Below are positions 44,432 to 52,509 of a stretch of DNA of 64,000 bases, piece after piece. Location of the stretch: the NCBI GenBank assembly GCA_041737835.1, contig JBGSQY010000024.1; one strand, written 5' to 3'. Made by a program: the position numbers and the translations under genes. Each line of letters starts with the position of its first letter. Positions within the stretch are counted from its first letter, which is position 1. This stretch comes from Bythopirellula sp041737835. GTDB taxonomy: Bacteria > Planctomycetota > Planctomycetia > Pirellulales > Lacipirellulaceae. The notes under the pieces were generated by a model. It was not told the origin of the DNA and did no database searches. It saw only the letters and a list, made by a program, of their open reading frames with translations.

Positions 44432-45613
44432 ATGCGCGATTCGATATCAATTGTTCATTTTTTCCCTAGAATTCGCAGGGAAGAGGGTGGAGTCGTACAG
44501 ACGGTACTCGATTTATGCGGAACGTTGGCTGAAAGTGGGCATCGTGTGACCCTGTCCACGTGCGATGCCACGGATGTGCCGGAGACTTGGCAGCAAGCTC
44601 AAGTCGACTATCCACAAGTCCGAGAGTTGTCGACGTCTTCCTTGTTTGGAGCAGTTTTGAACCGACCTGCCCTAGACAAATTTCGTAGCATGCTCAAAGA
44701 GACCGATGTGGTGCATCTGCATACCCCTTGGGAATTAAGTAATCTCCAGTTGTCGCACCTCTTATATCGCGAAAAAATTCCATACATCGTTACGGTGCAT
44801 GGAATGCTCGATGAATACAGCATGAGACAGAAAGCATTCAAGAAACGAGCATTTTTGGCACTGGGAGGTCGCAAGCTATTCACTCGCGCTACGACAGTTC
44901 ATTTCACAGCTGAAGCGGAACGCGATCAGGCTCAACCGTGGATCCCAGGAAAATATCTGTCCTACATCCAAGCGTGTGCTATGGATCTTGCTCCTTACGA
45001 AAACCTACCGGGGCCCAGACCAGCTTTAGCGACCTTTCCTCAGATTGATTCGAGAAGACAGAAAATCTTATTTCTGAGTCGCGTGCATCCTAAGAAAGGC
45101 GTCGATTTGTTGTTGCAAGCGGCACAGCTGCTGAAAGCACGCGGTCTGACATTTGATTTACTAATTGCTGGGCCGGGAGAAGAGAAGTATGTGGTCGAAC
45201 TACGGCAACTCGCTGGAAAATTAGGCGTTAGCGATTCAACCCATTTCCTCGGTATGGTTCGGGGTGACGTTAAGATATCTTTATATGAAGTTGCCGACGT
45301 ATTTGTATTGCCGACACATCAAGAAAACTTTGGGCTCGTTTTGCCCGAGGCACTCGCATGCGCAACTCCGGTGGTAACCACTCGTGGCACGGACATATGG
45401 CGGGAGTTACAACAAGCAGGAGCATCGATTGTCGACAATCGCCCAGATAAACTTGCCGACGCAATTGCTGAACTTTTGACGGATGAGGCTAGAAGAATAA
45501 GATTGGGCGAGCGTGGTCGTAATTACGTGATGAAGTGGCTCGCTGAAGATCAGGTGGTAGCCGGTTACGAACGAATGTATCAGCAAACACTTCAACATGC
45601 TGGTAGGAACTGA
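44432..45613 (+). CDS. Glycosyltransferase family 4 (GT-B)
   Basis: A 393-aa GT-B enzyme with clear motifs: G-G-V-V-Q-T-V near the N-terminus, H-L-H-T-P-W, V-T-V-H-G-M-L, L-F-L-S-R-V-H-P-K-K-G-V and E-N-F-G-L-V-L-P-E-A-L-A-C-A-T-P-V-V (E-x7-E donor site). Start ATG at 44432. It lies 6 bp before the acetyltransferase gene, so translation is probably coupled. Specificity unknown. Confidence 0.93.
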   Translation: MRDSISIVHFFPRIRREEGGVVQTVLDLCGTLAESGHRVTLSTCDATDVPETWQQAQVDYPQVRELSTSSLFGAVLNRPALDKFRSMLKETDVVHLHTPWELSNLQLSHLLYREKIPYIVTVHGMLDEYSMRQKAFKKRAFLALGGRKLFTRATTVHFTAEAERDQAQPWIPGKYLSYIQACAMDLAPYENLPGPRPALATFPQIDSRRQKILFLSRVHPKKGVDLLLQAAQLLKARGLTFDLLIAGPGEEKYVVELRQLAGKLGVSDSTHFLGMVRGDVKISLYEVADVFVLPTHQENFGLVLPEALACATPVVTTRGTDIWRELQQAGASIVDNRPDKLADAIAELLTDEARRIRLGERGRNYVMKWLAEDQVVAGYERMYQQTLQHAGRN

Positions 45614-45625
45614 AATTGCATGGCC

Positions 45626-46192
45626 ATGCAAAATAAAATTGCGGAGCAATCGCTGTGCGATCTCAGTGCGTTTTCCAATCCAGCATACCAGCCGGGTCGT
45701 GGTTTCTTGGTACGCATGCTTTGGTATTATTGCAGCATTATATTTTTTGAAAGTGGCTGGCTCCCGCTAAGTGGTTTCAAAGTCAGAATATTACGATTGT
45801 TTGGTGCAACGATTGGAAACGGTGTTAACTTTAAGCCGAACGTGCGAATCAAATATCCTTGGCGGTTGTCAATCGGCGATCATTGTTGGATTGGTCAAAA
45901 TGTGTGGATCGACAACATAGAAGACGTAACAATCGGAAGCCACGTTTGTGTTTCGCAATATGGCTATTTTTGCACGGGAAGCCACGACCACCGTTCACCA
46001 AATTTTGACCTTATGGCAAAGCCTATTATTGTCAACACAGGAGCATGGATTGGTGCCCGTGCGACGCTTTTAGGAGGCGTTGAAATTCAAGCCAATGCGA
46101 TTGTTGCGGCGGGAAGTGTTGTTGTGAAGGATGTGCCTGCGGGAACAATCGTTGGCGGCAATCCCGCCAAAAATATCGGGTATCGTCAGTAA
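45626..46192 (+). CDS. wcaF: WcaF-like acyltransferase (left-handed beta-helix)
   Basis: A 188-aa hexapeptide-repeat acetyltransferase of the colanic acid WcaF family; it O-acetylates a sugar using acetyl-CoA. The C-terminal two thirds hold the repeats: I-G-D-H-C-W-I-G-Q-N-V-W-I, V-T-I-G-S-H-V, S-H-D-H (catalytic His) and W-I-G-A-R-A-T-L-L-G-G-V, ending in G-N-P-A-K. The N-terminal F-S-N-P-A-Y motif is typical of WcaF. Start ATG at 45626; an ATG two codons earlier is also possible. Confidence 0.92.
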   Translation: MQNKIAEQSLCDLSAFSNPAYQPGRGFLVRMLWYYCSIIFFESGWLPLSGFKVRILRLFGATIGNGVNFKPNVRIKYPWRLSIGDHCWIGQNVWIDNIEDVTIGSHVCVSQYGYFCTGSHDHRSPNFDLMAKPIIVNTGAWIGARATLLGGVEIQANAIVAAGSVVVKDVPAGTIVGGNPAKNIGYRQ

Positions 46193-46205
46193 TAGAAAGA
46201 ATTTC

Positions 46206-46967
46206 ATGGCCGGACAACACGATGACTTATCGTTCGATCAACTCAAGCGTGAGTATAATTTCCTGAACATCAGTAGTTATCCGCGCGTGCTGACAAACTT
46301 GATACTTGGAGAGCTTTCTCGGCGGCCTGGTCCAACAAAAGTGCTTGATGTCGGTTGTGGAAAGGGGATCGGTCGTAGTGTCGAATTACAGGAAGAGGTC
46401 GGAAAACTTGCGTCCGAGTTTTGGGGAATCGAACCTGATACGTCCGTACCAGCACCCAGTGGTTTGTTTACCAATTATCAACATGCCTTGATGGAGACCG
46501 CCGTTCTCCCTGAAAATTATTTTGATATCGTCTATTCCAGCATGGTGATGGAGCATGTCGAGAAACCCGAAGATTATCTTCAGGCCGTGAAACGATGCCT
46601 CAAGCCTGGCGGAGTGCATTTGTTTTTGACTCCCAACGCAAATAGCTTTGTACCTCGTGTAACAAAGTTGTGTCATCAATTAAAGCTCGATGAATTCGCG
46701 CTAAAACTTGTTAGGCGGCAGGACACGATTGAAGAGTATCATTACCCGGTCCAGTTCCGCTTCAATACGCCTCGGACAATTGATCGATTCGCTGAGCGCT
46801 TTGGCTTCCTTCCGCCGGAGTATGCCTACATCGAGGGAACGGGTGCTCGATCCTATTTTCCAGGGCCGTTTCGTATCATTTATAACGTGATCAAGATGAA
46901 ACGTAACATCATCAAAAATCCTCGGCGATTGGCAACGATGATTTGTCGTATGGAGTTGCCGAGTTAA
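46206..46967 (+). CDS. Class I SAM methyltransferase
   Basis: A 253-aa methyltransferase: V-L-D-V-G-C-G-K-G-I-G (SAM loop), G-I-E-P-D, D-I-V-Y-S-S-M-V-M-E-H-V and L-K-P-G-G. This methyltransferase type (PF13489-like) is common at the ends of glycan operons and may methylate a sugar or terminal residue. ATG at 46206 follows the acetyltransferase by 13 bp; the 46131 ORF start lies inside that gene. The 3' end overlaps the convergent VWA gene's stop by 4 bp. Confidence 0.88.
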   Translation: MAGQHDDLSFDQLKREYNFLNISSYPRVLTNLILGELSRRPGPTKVLDVGCGKGIGRSVELQEEVGKLASEFWGIEPDTSVPAPSGLFTNYQHALMETAVLPENYFDIVYSSMVMEHVEKPEDYLQAVKRCLKPGGVHLFLTPNANSFVPRVTKLCHQLKLDEFALKLVRRQDTIEEYHYPVQFRFNTPRTIDRFAERFGFLPPEYAYIEGTGARSYFPGPFRIIYNVIKMKRNIIKNPRRLATMICRMELPS

Positions 46968-49951
46968 TCACGCCAACGATTGTCTTTCACCGCTTTCTTC
47001 GCTGCGAGCAGCCGCGAAGTCATCGTTTCTTCGGCAGGTTTTTCTTGCGGCTCGGTTGGCTTAGTCGTTTGAGCTTTCGCTGCCACGGGCTTATTTACGG
47101 CGACGTTGCTCACGGGTGGCGCATCCACGGTTGGGGGTTGATACCGTTCGCGGATTTCCGCTTTCTTGGCGGAGAGCCGGGCCAGCGTGGCGGGCGCATG
47201 AACGACTTTACGGCGTGACAAAGCGCTGGCCAAACGAGTTTTCAGCCCCGAGAGATCAACTTGCACGCGACGGATGAAGATATCGCTGAGAAATACAACG
47301 CACGCAGCCACGACCAATGGCGGCCACATGTCGCGGCTCGTGATCGAAGGAGGAAGGTCGCGACGAAAGGGGTCAAGATCTTCCGCCAGCTTTGCCCCTG
47401 TTTTCGTGGCAAACGGCAGTTCCTCATCTGTACCAATCACTTGACCCGGCTGGCCTCCTTCGGGAGCGTTATTTGCCAATCGCTCCAGTAGCGGCAAATT
47501 GACCTGAAAGTCGCCGTACTCTTGTGAAGCCCCAACATTCACCCCGGCGCGCAACATCGAACCATCGGGCGTTGAAACCGTCACGAAATAGCTGCCTGGA
47601 TCTTGCGAAGCAAATTCACCGACGTAACGTCCCGGGGCCGTTTGTTCGACAGCCAAAGAGACTGGCTTCAAATCTGGGCCGACCACGCTGCCAAAGAGGT
47701 TGAGCTCGTTGATAAACTGATCCTCGTCGTCCAACGCGTCGATCACGATTTGTGTTCGGCCGTCGGTCGTTTGGGTGGCGATGGTGTAGTTGCCTTGTTC
47801 CCCTGCCGGCCGCATGGACCACCGTACAAGCTGGGAAAAGAACTTTTCGTAACTACCCCAATTTTTCCATTGGTTTGCCCATAAGCTGCCAGCATCGGTC
47901 GTAAACGCTGCTGCTTTTCCTAAACCATAAGTCCATGTGGCTAGCACAGTCGCATTCTTTTCAACCGTTGGCACGGGTGAACGCAATAGAACTTCGACCA
48001 AGGAGTTTTCTTTGACTGTGGTTTGAACAAAGCCGTTGATGGCGGGGAAATCCCCTTCGATTCCTGTAAACATCTGGTGATCGGCCATACGCTGAGGAAC
48101 AGCTGGGGGGCTCAGCTCGCGAATCACAGGCGTGGCGATACGGCGAGTTTCTACCATGAAGATTCTCGGGACGGCACGAGGATTCGGGGCTGCATAGAAC
48201 TTGCCTTTGCCTAGCGAAGCAATTCTCGCGAGCAACGCCCGGTCAGCATCGGTTCCCACCGCGACGGCACTCACGGTGATTTTGTCGTTCCGCATCTGCC
48301 GACAAAGTTCGTTAAACTCCGCTTCGGGCGTCATGCCGTCGGTGAGCACGATCATATGCTTGACTGCGGCGTCGGCATTCTTGAGCGATTGGTAGGCCAT
48401 CTTCATGCCTGGATAAAGATCGGTGCCACCACCAATCGTGATCCGGGAGACTCGTGCTAAAGCATTGCGACCGTCGCCCACGCGCTCAAGCGGCACCACG
48501 TTGTATGGCATCTCATCGAATGCCACGACATTGATATAGTCACGGGGGCCCATCATTTTGATGGCCTCGCGAGCGGCAGCGAGACTCAGGTCGAGCTTTT
48601 CACCCGCCATGGAACCTGACTTATCGATCACAAGTGCGAGCGCACCAACGGGAATCACTTTGGCGTTCTTGATTTGGAAATCGACCGGCATAGCCTTTTC
48701 CAATTCCGAACCCGCCCAACCGCCTGCCCCGAAACTACGTTGCCCACCAAGCATGACCAGCCCGCAGCCGAGTTCCTTGGTGTTTTGCACGAGCATGCCG
48801 ATTTGCTCGTCGGAGAGACTCACAAACGATCCAGCGGTATCGCTAGCTATACGTGGTACGTTGGCCAAGATCACGCTGTCGTAACGCTGCAAATCAGCAA
48901 GAGACGAGAACGCCCGGTCACTCGCGACGACGTCGGTGTCGATCCCTTCTTTACGCAGGCTTTCAACAAGTGCATCAAACTCGCCAGGATGCTGATAATC
49001 TTCCAGCAAAAGCACCCGGCCTTTGCCCCGCACGTCGGTGAAGCCAGTTGCTACGTTGTTCGCCAGGAAACGATCTTCGCCCTGCTTGTCGGGAATAAAA
49101 CGAGCTTCATAGACGTAGAAATCGGATTCCGTGGGTGTTTCACGGAACGTGAAAACTGTTTTTCCCGCTGGTAGGGTCATCTGCTCTTCGGCAATCGTTT
49201 CTTCGCGTCCACCCGATTTGCGGACGATTCGCAAGCTCCCTTCGCTGGGTGCGGGAACATCGCCTTGATTGTTAAGAACAACACGGACTTCCAGTGGCTG
49301 GTCTTTTTTAGCGGAACTTGGAGCCGCGACGCTTTCCACGGCGACGTCCTGTTGACCGCCCGTCGGCGTGGGAACAACATCCACACCGATGCCGGCTTGG
49401 GCGAGCTGTTGCGATTGCCGACTGGCGGCACCGATGTTTTCATTTCCGTCCGTGACGAGCACTACCCGACGGGCAGAGTTATTAGGCAGTAGCGCCGCGG
49501 CCTTCGCCAGCGAGTCGGCCAAATTCGTAGCCGTAGGGTCCACCAACGTTTCGATGTTGCGGCCATCGGGAGTCGATTCAACCGGCGGGTACTCTACAGC
49601 CGCATCACGGCCAAAGACGATTACGGCCGCGCGATCCCCTTTAGCTTCCTGACGGTGACGTTTCACATTCTTGGTCACATAGCGGAGCATCTCGTCGCGA
49701 TACTCGGCCGGAATACTTTCCGACTGATCGAGTAGATAGGCAACCGAGACGTTCTCGCTGAATCGGTTCCACTGCGGACCGGCCAGCGCCATGATAATGC
49801 CCGTCAGCACGAGCGACCGCAGAATGTTTGCCAGCAAAGCCCGCCAGCCGCCGAGAGCGCCCATGCTCCGCTGCGACACGATCCAAACCACCGGCACAAG
49901 TGCGAGTAGCAACAGCCACAGCGGTTCTTGAAAGCTGATCGAGAAGGGCAT
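46964..49951 (-). CDS. BatA-like protein with two VWA domains and a GATase1-like domain
   Basis: A 995-aa membrane protein. Two N-terminal hydrophobic helices (residues about 8-25 and 45-58) form the BatA-type anchor. A first VWA domain (from about residue 68) carries D-Q-S-E-S. An intervening region holds a beta-sandwich part and a class I glutamine-amidotransferase-like fold (G-R-V-L-L-L-E-D-Y). A second VWA domain has a complete MIDAS (D-K-S-G-S-M, plus T-D-G). A C-terminal hydrophobic helix follows, then a Lys/Pro/Ala-rich tail. Function is unknown; related proteins sit near MoxR/VWA operons. Start ATG at 49951. Confidence 0.85.
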   Translation of the reverse strand: MPFSISFQEPLWLLLLALVPVVWIVSQRSMGALGGWRALLANILRSLVLTGIIMALAGPQWNRFSENVSVAYLLDQSESIPAEYRDEMLRYVTKNVKRHRQEAKGDRAAVIVFGRDAAVEYPPVESTPDGRNIETLVDPTATNLADSLAKAAALLPNNSARRVVLVTDGNENIGAASRQSQQLAQAGIGVDVVPTPTGGQQDVAVESVAAPSSAKKDQPLEVRVVLNNQGDVPAPSEGSLRIVRKSGGREETIAEEQMTLPAGKTVFTFRETPTESDFYVYEARFIPDKQGEDRFLANNVATGFTDVRGKGRVLLLEDYQHPGEFDALVESLRKEGIDTDVVASDRAFSSLADLQRYDSVILANVPRIASDTAGSFVSLSDEQIGMLVQNTKELGCGLVMLGGQRSFGAGGWAGSELEKAMPVDFQIKNAKVIPVGALALVIDKSGSMAGEKLDLSLAAAREAIKMMGPRDYINVVAFDEMPYNVVPLERVGDGRNALARVSRITIGGGTDLYPGMKMAYQSLKNADAAVKHMIVLTDGMTPEAEFNELCRQMRNDKITVSAVAVGTDADRALLARIASLGKGKFYAAPNPRAVPRIFMVETRRIATPVIRELSPPAVPQRMADHQMFTGIEGDFPAINGFVQTTVKENSLVEVLLRSPVPTVEKNATVLATWTYGLGKAAAFTTDAGSLWANQWKNWGSYEKFFSQLVRWSMRPAGEQGNYTIATQTTDGRTQIVIDALDDEDQFINELNLFGSVVGPDLKPVSLAVEQTAPGRYVGEFASQDPGSYFVTVSTPDGSMLRAGVNVGASQEYGDFQVNLPLLERLANNAPEGGQPGQVIGTDEELPFATKTGAKLAEDLDPFRRDLPPSITSRDMWPPLVVAACVVFLSDIFIRRVQVDLSGLKTRLASALSRRKVVHAPATLARLSAKKAEIRERYQPPTVDAPPVSNVAVNKPVAAKAQTTKPTEPQEKPAEETMTSRLLAAKKAVKDNRWRD

Positions 49952-50010
49952 AGATGTTGTTCCAGAGTGACGTTCGTCACATTGATTCTACGCTCTCCCC
50001 TCGGCTTCGC

Positions 50011-51633
50011 CTATTTCGTCTCAGTCGAAGACGGTTGTTTTGGCGTAGGCATGCGTCCATTTCCGACGTGCTCGACGGTTTCGTCTTCACCGGCCAGTTT
50101 GGCGAGGCTTTCGGGAATTTCGATCCCGCCAATGTCCCGCATTACCTGCATCATGGGAGGCAAGGTACCTGCCATTTTGTGCAAGAAGTCTGCCGTGCTG
50201 GAACGGCCATTCTGCCCGCCATTTTCCCAGACGATGATTTTGTCGAACTTGATGTTGGAGATCGCCTTGGCAGAGCTTTCAGCAAGCGTGTCGAGATGCT
50301 CGAGCATCATGAGCTGGAACGCCTCCTTGGCTCCACCGCAGGCTTCGACAATCATCTTTAGGCCTTCGCCCTTCTTGGCGAGGATCTCGTACTGGCCGCG
50401 AGCCTCGGCTTCGAGCTTGGCGTAAATGGCCGCTGCCTCACCGGCGGCTTCCAAACGAATCTTTTCCGCCTCGGCTTCGGCATCGACCACAATACGAGCT
50501 TTTTGGGCTTTGGCGGGAGCTTCGAGTTTGGCCCGTTCTTCGGCTTCAATCTTCTCGGCTTCCGCGAGAGCAGCCTTGGCCATTGCGCGGTTTTGGACTT
50601 CCAGCACCGCGGCTTCGGCTTCACGCTTGCGTGATTCGCCCCGTTGATAGGCGTCGGCTCGTTCCATCAACAAAGTTGCTTGAGACTGGGCAATCTTGGC
50701 CTCAGATAGGTTTTCCCCTTCAACCGCGGTGGCGTTAGCCTGGGCCACCGTAATACGCATTTGCTGTTCGGCTTGCTTTACCTCGGTATCGCGCTGAAAC
50801 GCTGCCGACTGTTCGGCAACGGACTGCAACTTGGCCATTTCAGCGATACGCGTCGCTTGTTCGCGTTCGGCATCACGAGTGCCGATTTGCTGCTCCTTGG
50901 TGGCACTGGCCACCTGAATGGCACGTTCGCGATTGGCATTGGCCACGCGAACTTCGCCTTGCTTCTCTTCATCAGCCACGTCGCCGCGAGCTTGTTGAAT
51001 TGCTTGCGAGGCCGCCTTCTGACCGATGGCGTCGATGTAGCCGCTTTCATCGGTGATGTCGGTGATGTTGACGTTGATCAACACAAGACCGATCTTCTTA
51101 AGCTCGGGCTCGACCGAATTTTGAATATGCTCCAGGAAAGTATCGCGGTTGCGATTGATGTCGGTGATCTGCATCGACGCGATGACTTGCCGTAGTTGGC
51201 CGAAGATGATTTCTTCGGCCTGCTTGCGGATATCTTGCGTCGAGAGATCAAGCAAACGGATCGCAGCGTTCGTCATCACTTCGGGAGCCGTGCCAATGGC
51301 CACCGTGAACACGCTCGGCACGTTGACGCGGATATTCTCCATCGAGAGAGCACCACGGAGTGGAATCTCAATTTGAATCGGTTCGAGGCTCAGGTATTGA
51401 TAATCCTGAAAGAGGGGCCAAACAAATGCCGCGCCGCCATGCACGGTCTTGGCAGCCTGACCTTGTTTGGTCTTACCAAAGATCACCAGCACTTGGTTAC
51501 TGGAACAGCGTTTGTAGTTGGACTTGAGCAGAATGATCGTGGAGAAGAAGACCATCGCCACAATACCCGCGAGCGCCATGAGACCAAACTTGGTCGTTAG
51601 GGTCAGCTCAGCCAAGAGAATGAGATTGTTCAT
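50011..51633 (-). CDS. Flotillin/SPFH-domain protein
   Basis: A 540-aa flotillin with an N-terminal membrane segment (about residues 15-36), an SPFH domain (P-L-F-Q-D-Y-Q-Y-L, I-R-V-N-V-P-S-V-F-T-V) and a long Ala/Glu/Lys/Arg-rich coiled-coil region (about 230-440). The C-terminus is helical, ending in a polar tail. It scaffolds membrane microdomains. The NfeD-like gene lies 35 bp upstream, the usual flotillin-NfeD pairing, so both are likely in one operon. Start ATG at 51633. Confidence 0.95.
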   Translation of the reverse strand: MNNLILLAELTLTTKFGLMALAGIVAMVFFSTIILLKSNYKRCSSNQVLVIFGKTKQGQAAKTVHGGAAFVWPLFQDYQYLSLEPIQIEIPLRGALSMENIRVNVPSVFTVAIGTAPEVMTNAAIRLLDLSTQDIRKQAEEIIFGQLRQVIASMQITDINRNRDTFLEHIQNSVEPELKKIGLVLINVNITDITDESGYIDAIGQKAASQAIQQARGDVADEEKQGEVRVANANRERAIQVASATKEQQIGTRDAEREQATRIAEMAKLQSVAEQSAAFQRDTEVKQAEQQMRITVAQANATAVEGENLSEAKIAQSQATLLMERADAYQRGESRKREAEAAVLEVQNRAMAKAALAEAEKIEAEERAKLEAPAKAQKARIVVDAEAEAEKIRLEAAGEAAAIYAKLEAEARGQYEILAKKGEGLKMIVEACGGAKEAFQLMMLEHLDTLAESSAKAISNIKFDKIIVWENGGQNGRSSTADFLHKMAGTLPPMMQVMRDIGGIEIPESLAKLAGEDETVEHVGNGRMPTPKQPSSTETK

Positions 51634-51668
51634 TGCGTAGTTCTCCCCCGATTGAATTCTTTGAAATG

Positions 51669-52334
51669 CTAAGCGTTGACGACTTCTTTGATCCTGCGCA
51701 CGGTCACGGTATCACTATTCTTAATGCCGACGACTTCGACCGTTTCTCCCGTTCTCAGCGGCGCCGTTTCCAACGACGCGGCCTGATACTCGATCGTGCG
51801 ATTTTGCAGAGTCAGCTGAATTTTGCCCAACCCGCGTTCCTCAGCGGGAATCGGAACATAGACGGTGGCCTGTTTGCCAACCGCCAGTCCTATTCGTTCA
51901 TTACCCGATGACGTGAGCCGCGACAGGCCCTGCATCAGCCAGTACATGCCATACATTGCGGCGATACCAGTCAGGCACGCAATCGCGAATGCGATCCCTT
52001 CAGTGTAACCCGCGCTGAGCGCCGTTTCGCCGGCTATACCAAAGAACGCCGCTGCGGCGATCAAGGTGCGGAACGACAGGACCCCAAACAGCCAAGTGCT
52101 ATCGGGATGTTGGTAATCTGCATCACCAGCATGTCCAAGTGGAGTCTGATGATCGACTCCAAGGTCGCCTACACTTGTGAATTCACCGGATTGAGTTACG
52201 TCGCCAGAAAAATCTCCATCAGAAACGTCTGTATCGCCGCTCATGCCCATGAGCGTGAGCGCGAACTGGCAGACCATGACCGTCCCGCCAATGACTGCCG
52301 CGATGAGGAAAATGAGGTGTAACATATCAGCCAT
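51669..52334 (-). CDS. NfeD-like/OB-fold membrane partner of flotillin
   Basis: A 221-aa protein with hydrophobic segments at about residues 5-32, 82-102 and 108-132, and a C-terminal OB-fold domain (about 145-221) with V-G-K-Q-A-T-V-Y-V-P-I and T-G-E-T-V-E-V-V-G-I-K. An acidic Asp-rich loop lies between the first two helices. NfeD-like/YqiJ-type partners sit next to flotillins, as here. Start ATG at 52334. Confidence 0.87.
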   Translation of the reverse strand: MADMLHLIFLIAAVIGGTVMVCQFALTLMGMSGDTDVSDGDFSGDVTQSGEFTSVGDLGVDHQTPLGHAGDADYQHPDSTWLFGVLSFRTLIAAAAFFGIAGETALSAGYTEGIAFAIACLTGIAAMYGMYWLMQGLSRLTSSGNERIGLAVGKQATVYVPIPAEERGLGKIQLTLQNRTIEYQAASLETAPLRTGETVEVVGIKNSDTVTVRRIKEVVNA

Positions 52335-52509
52335 CTCCTTAGGCCGTGCCCGTACCTGGAAGTGAGTGCCTCCATTGTAGACTGCACGGAACCCGTTTGC
52401 AGAGTATTCGCCTGAAATGGGGCGATCTTGCCAGAATTCGAACCAAAGCTTTCCCGGCGATTTCAGTGCAATTTCGCTTGAAGGTCAGTTTGGTAGTTAC
52501 CAACCGATG

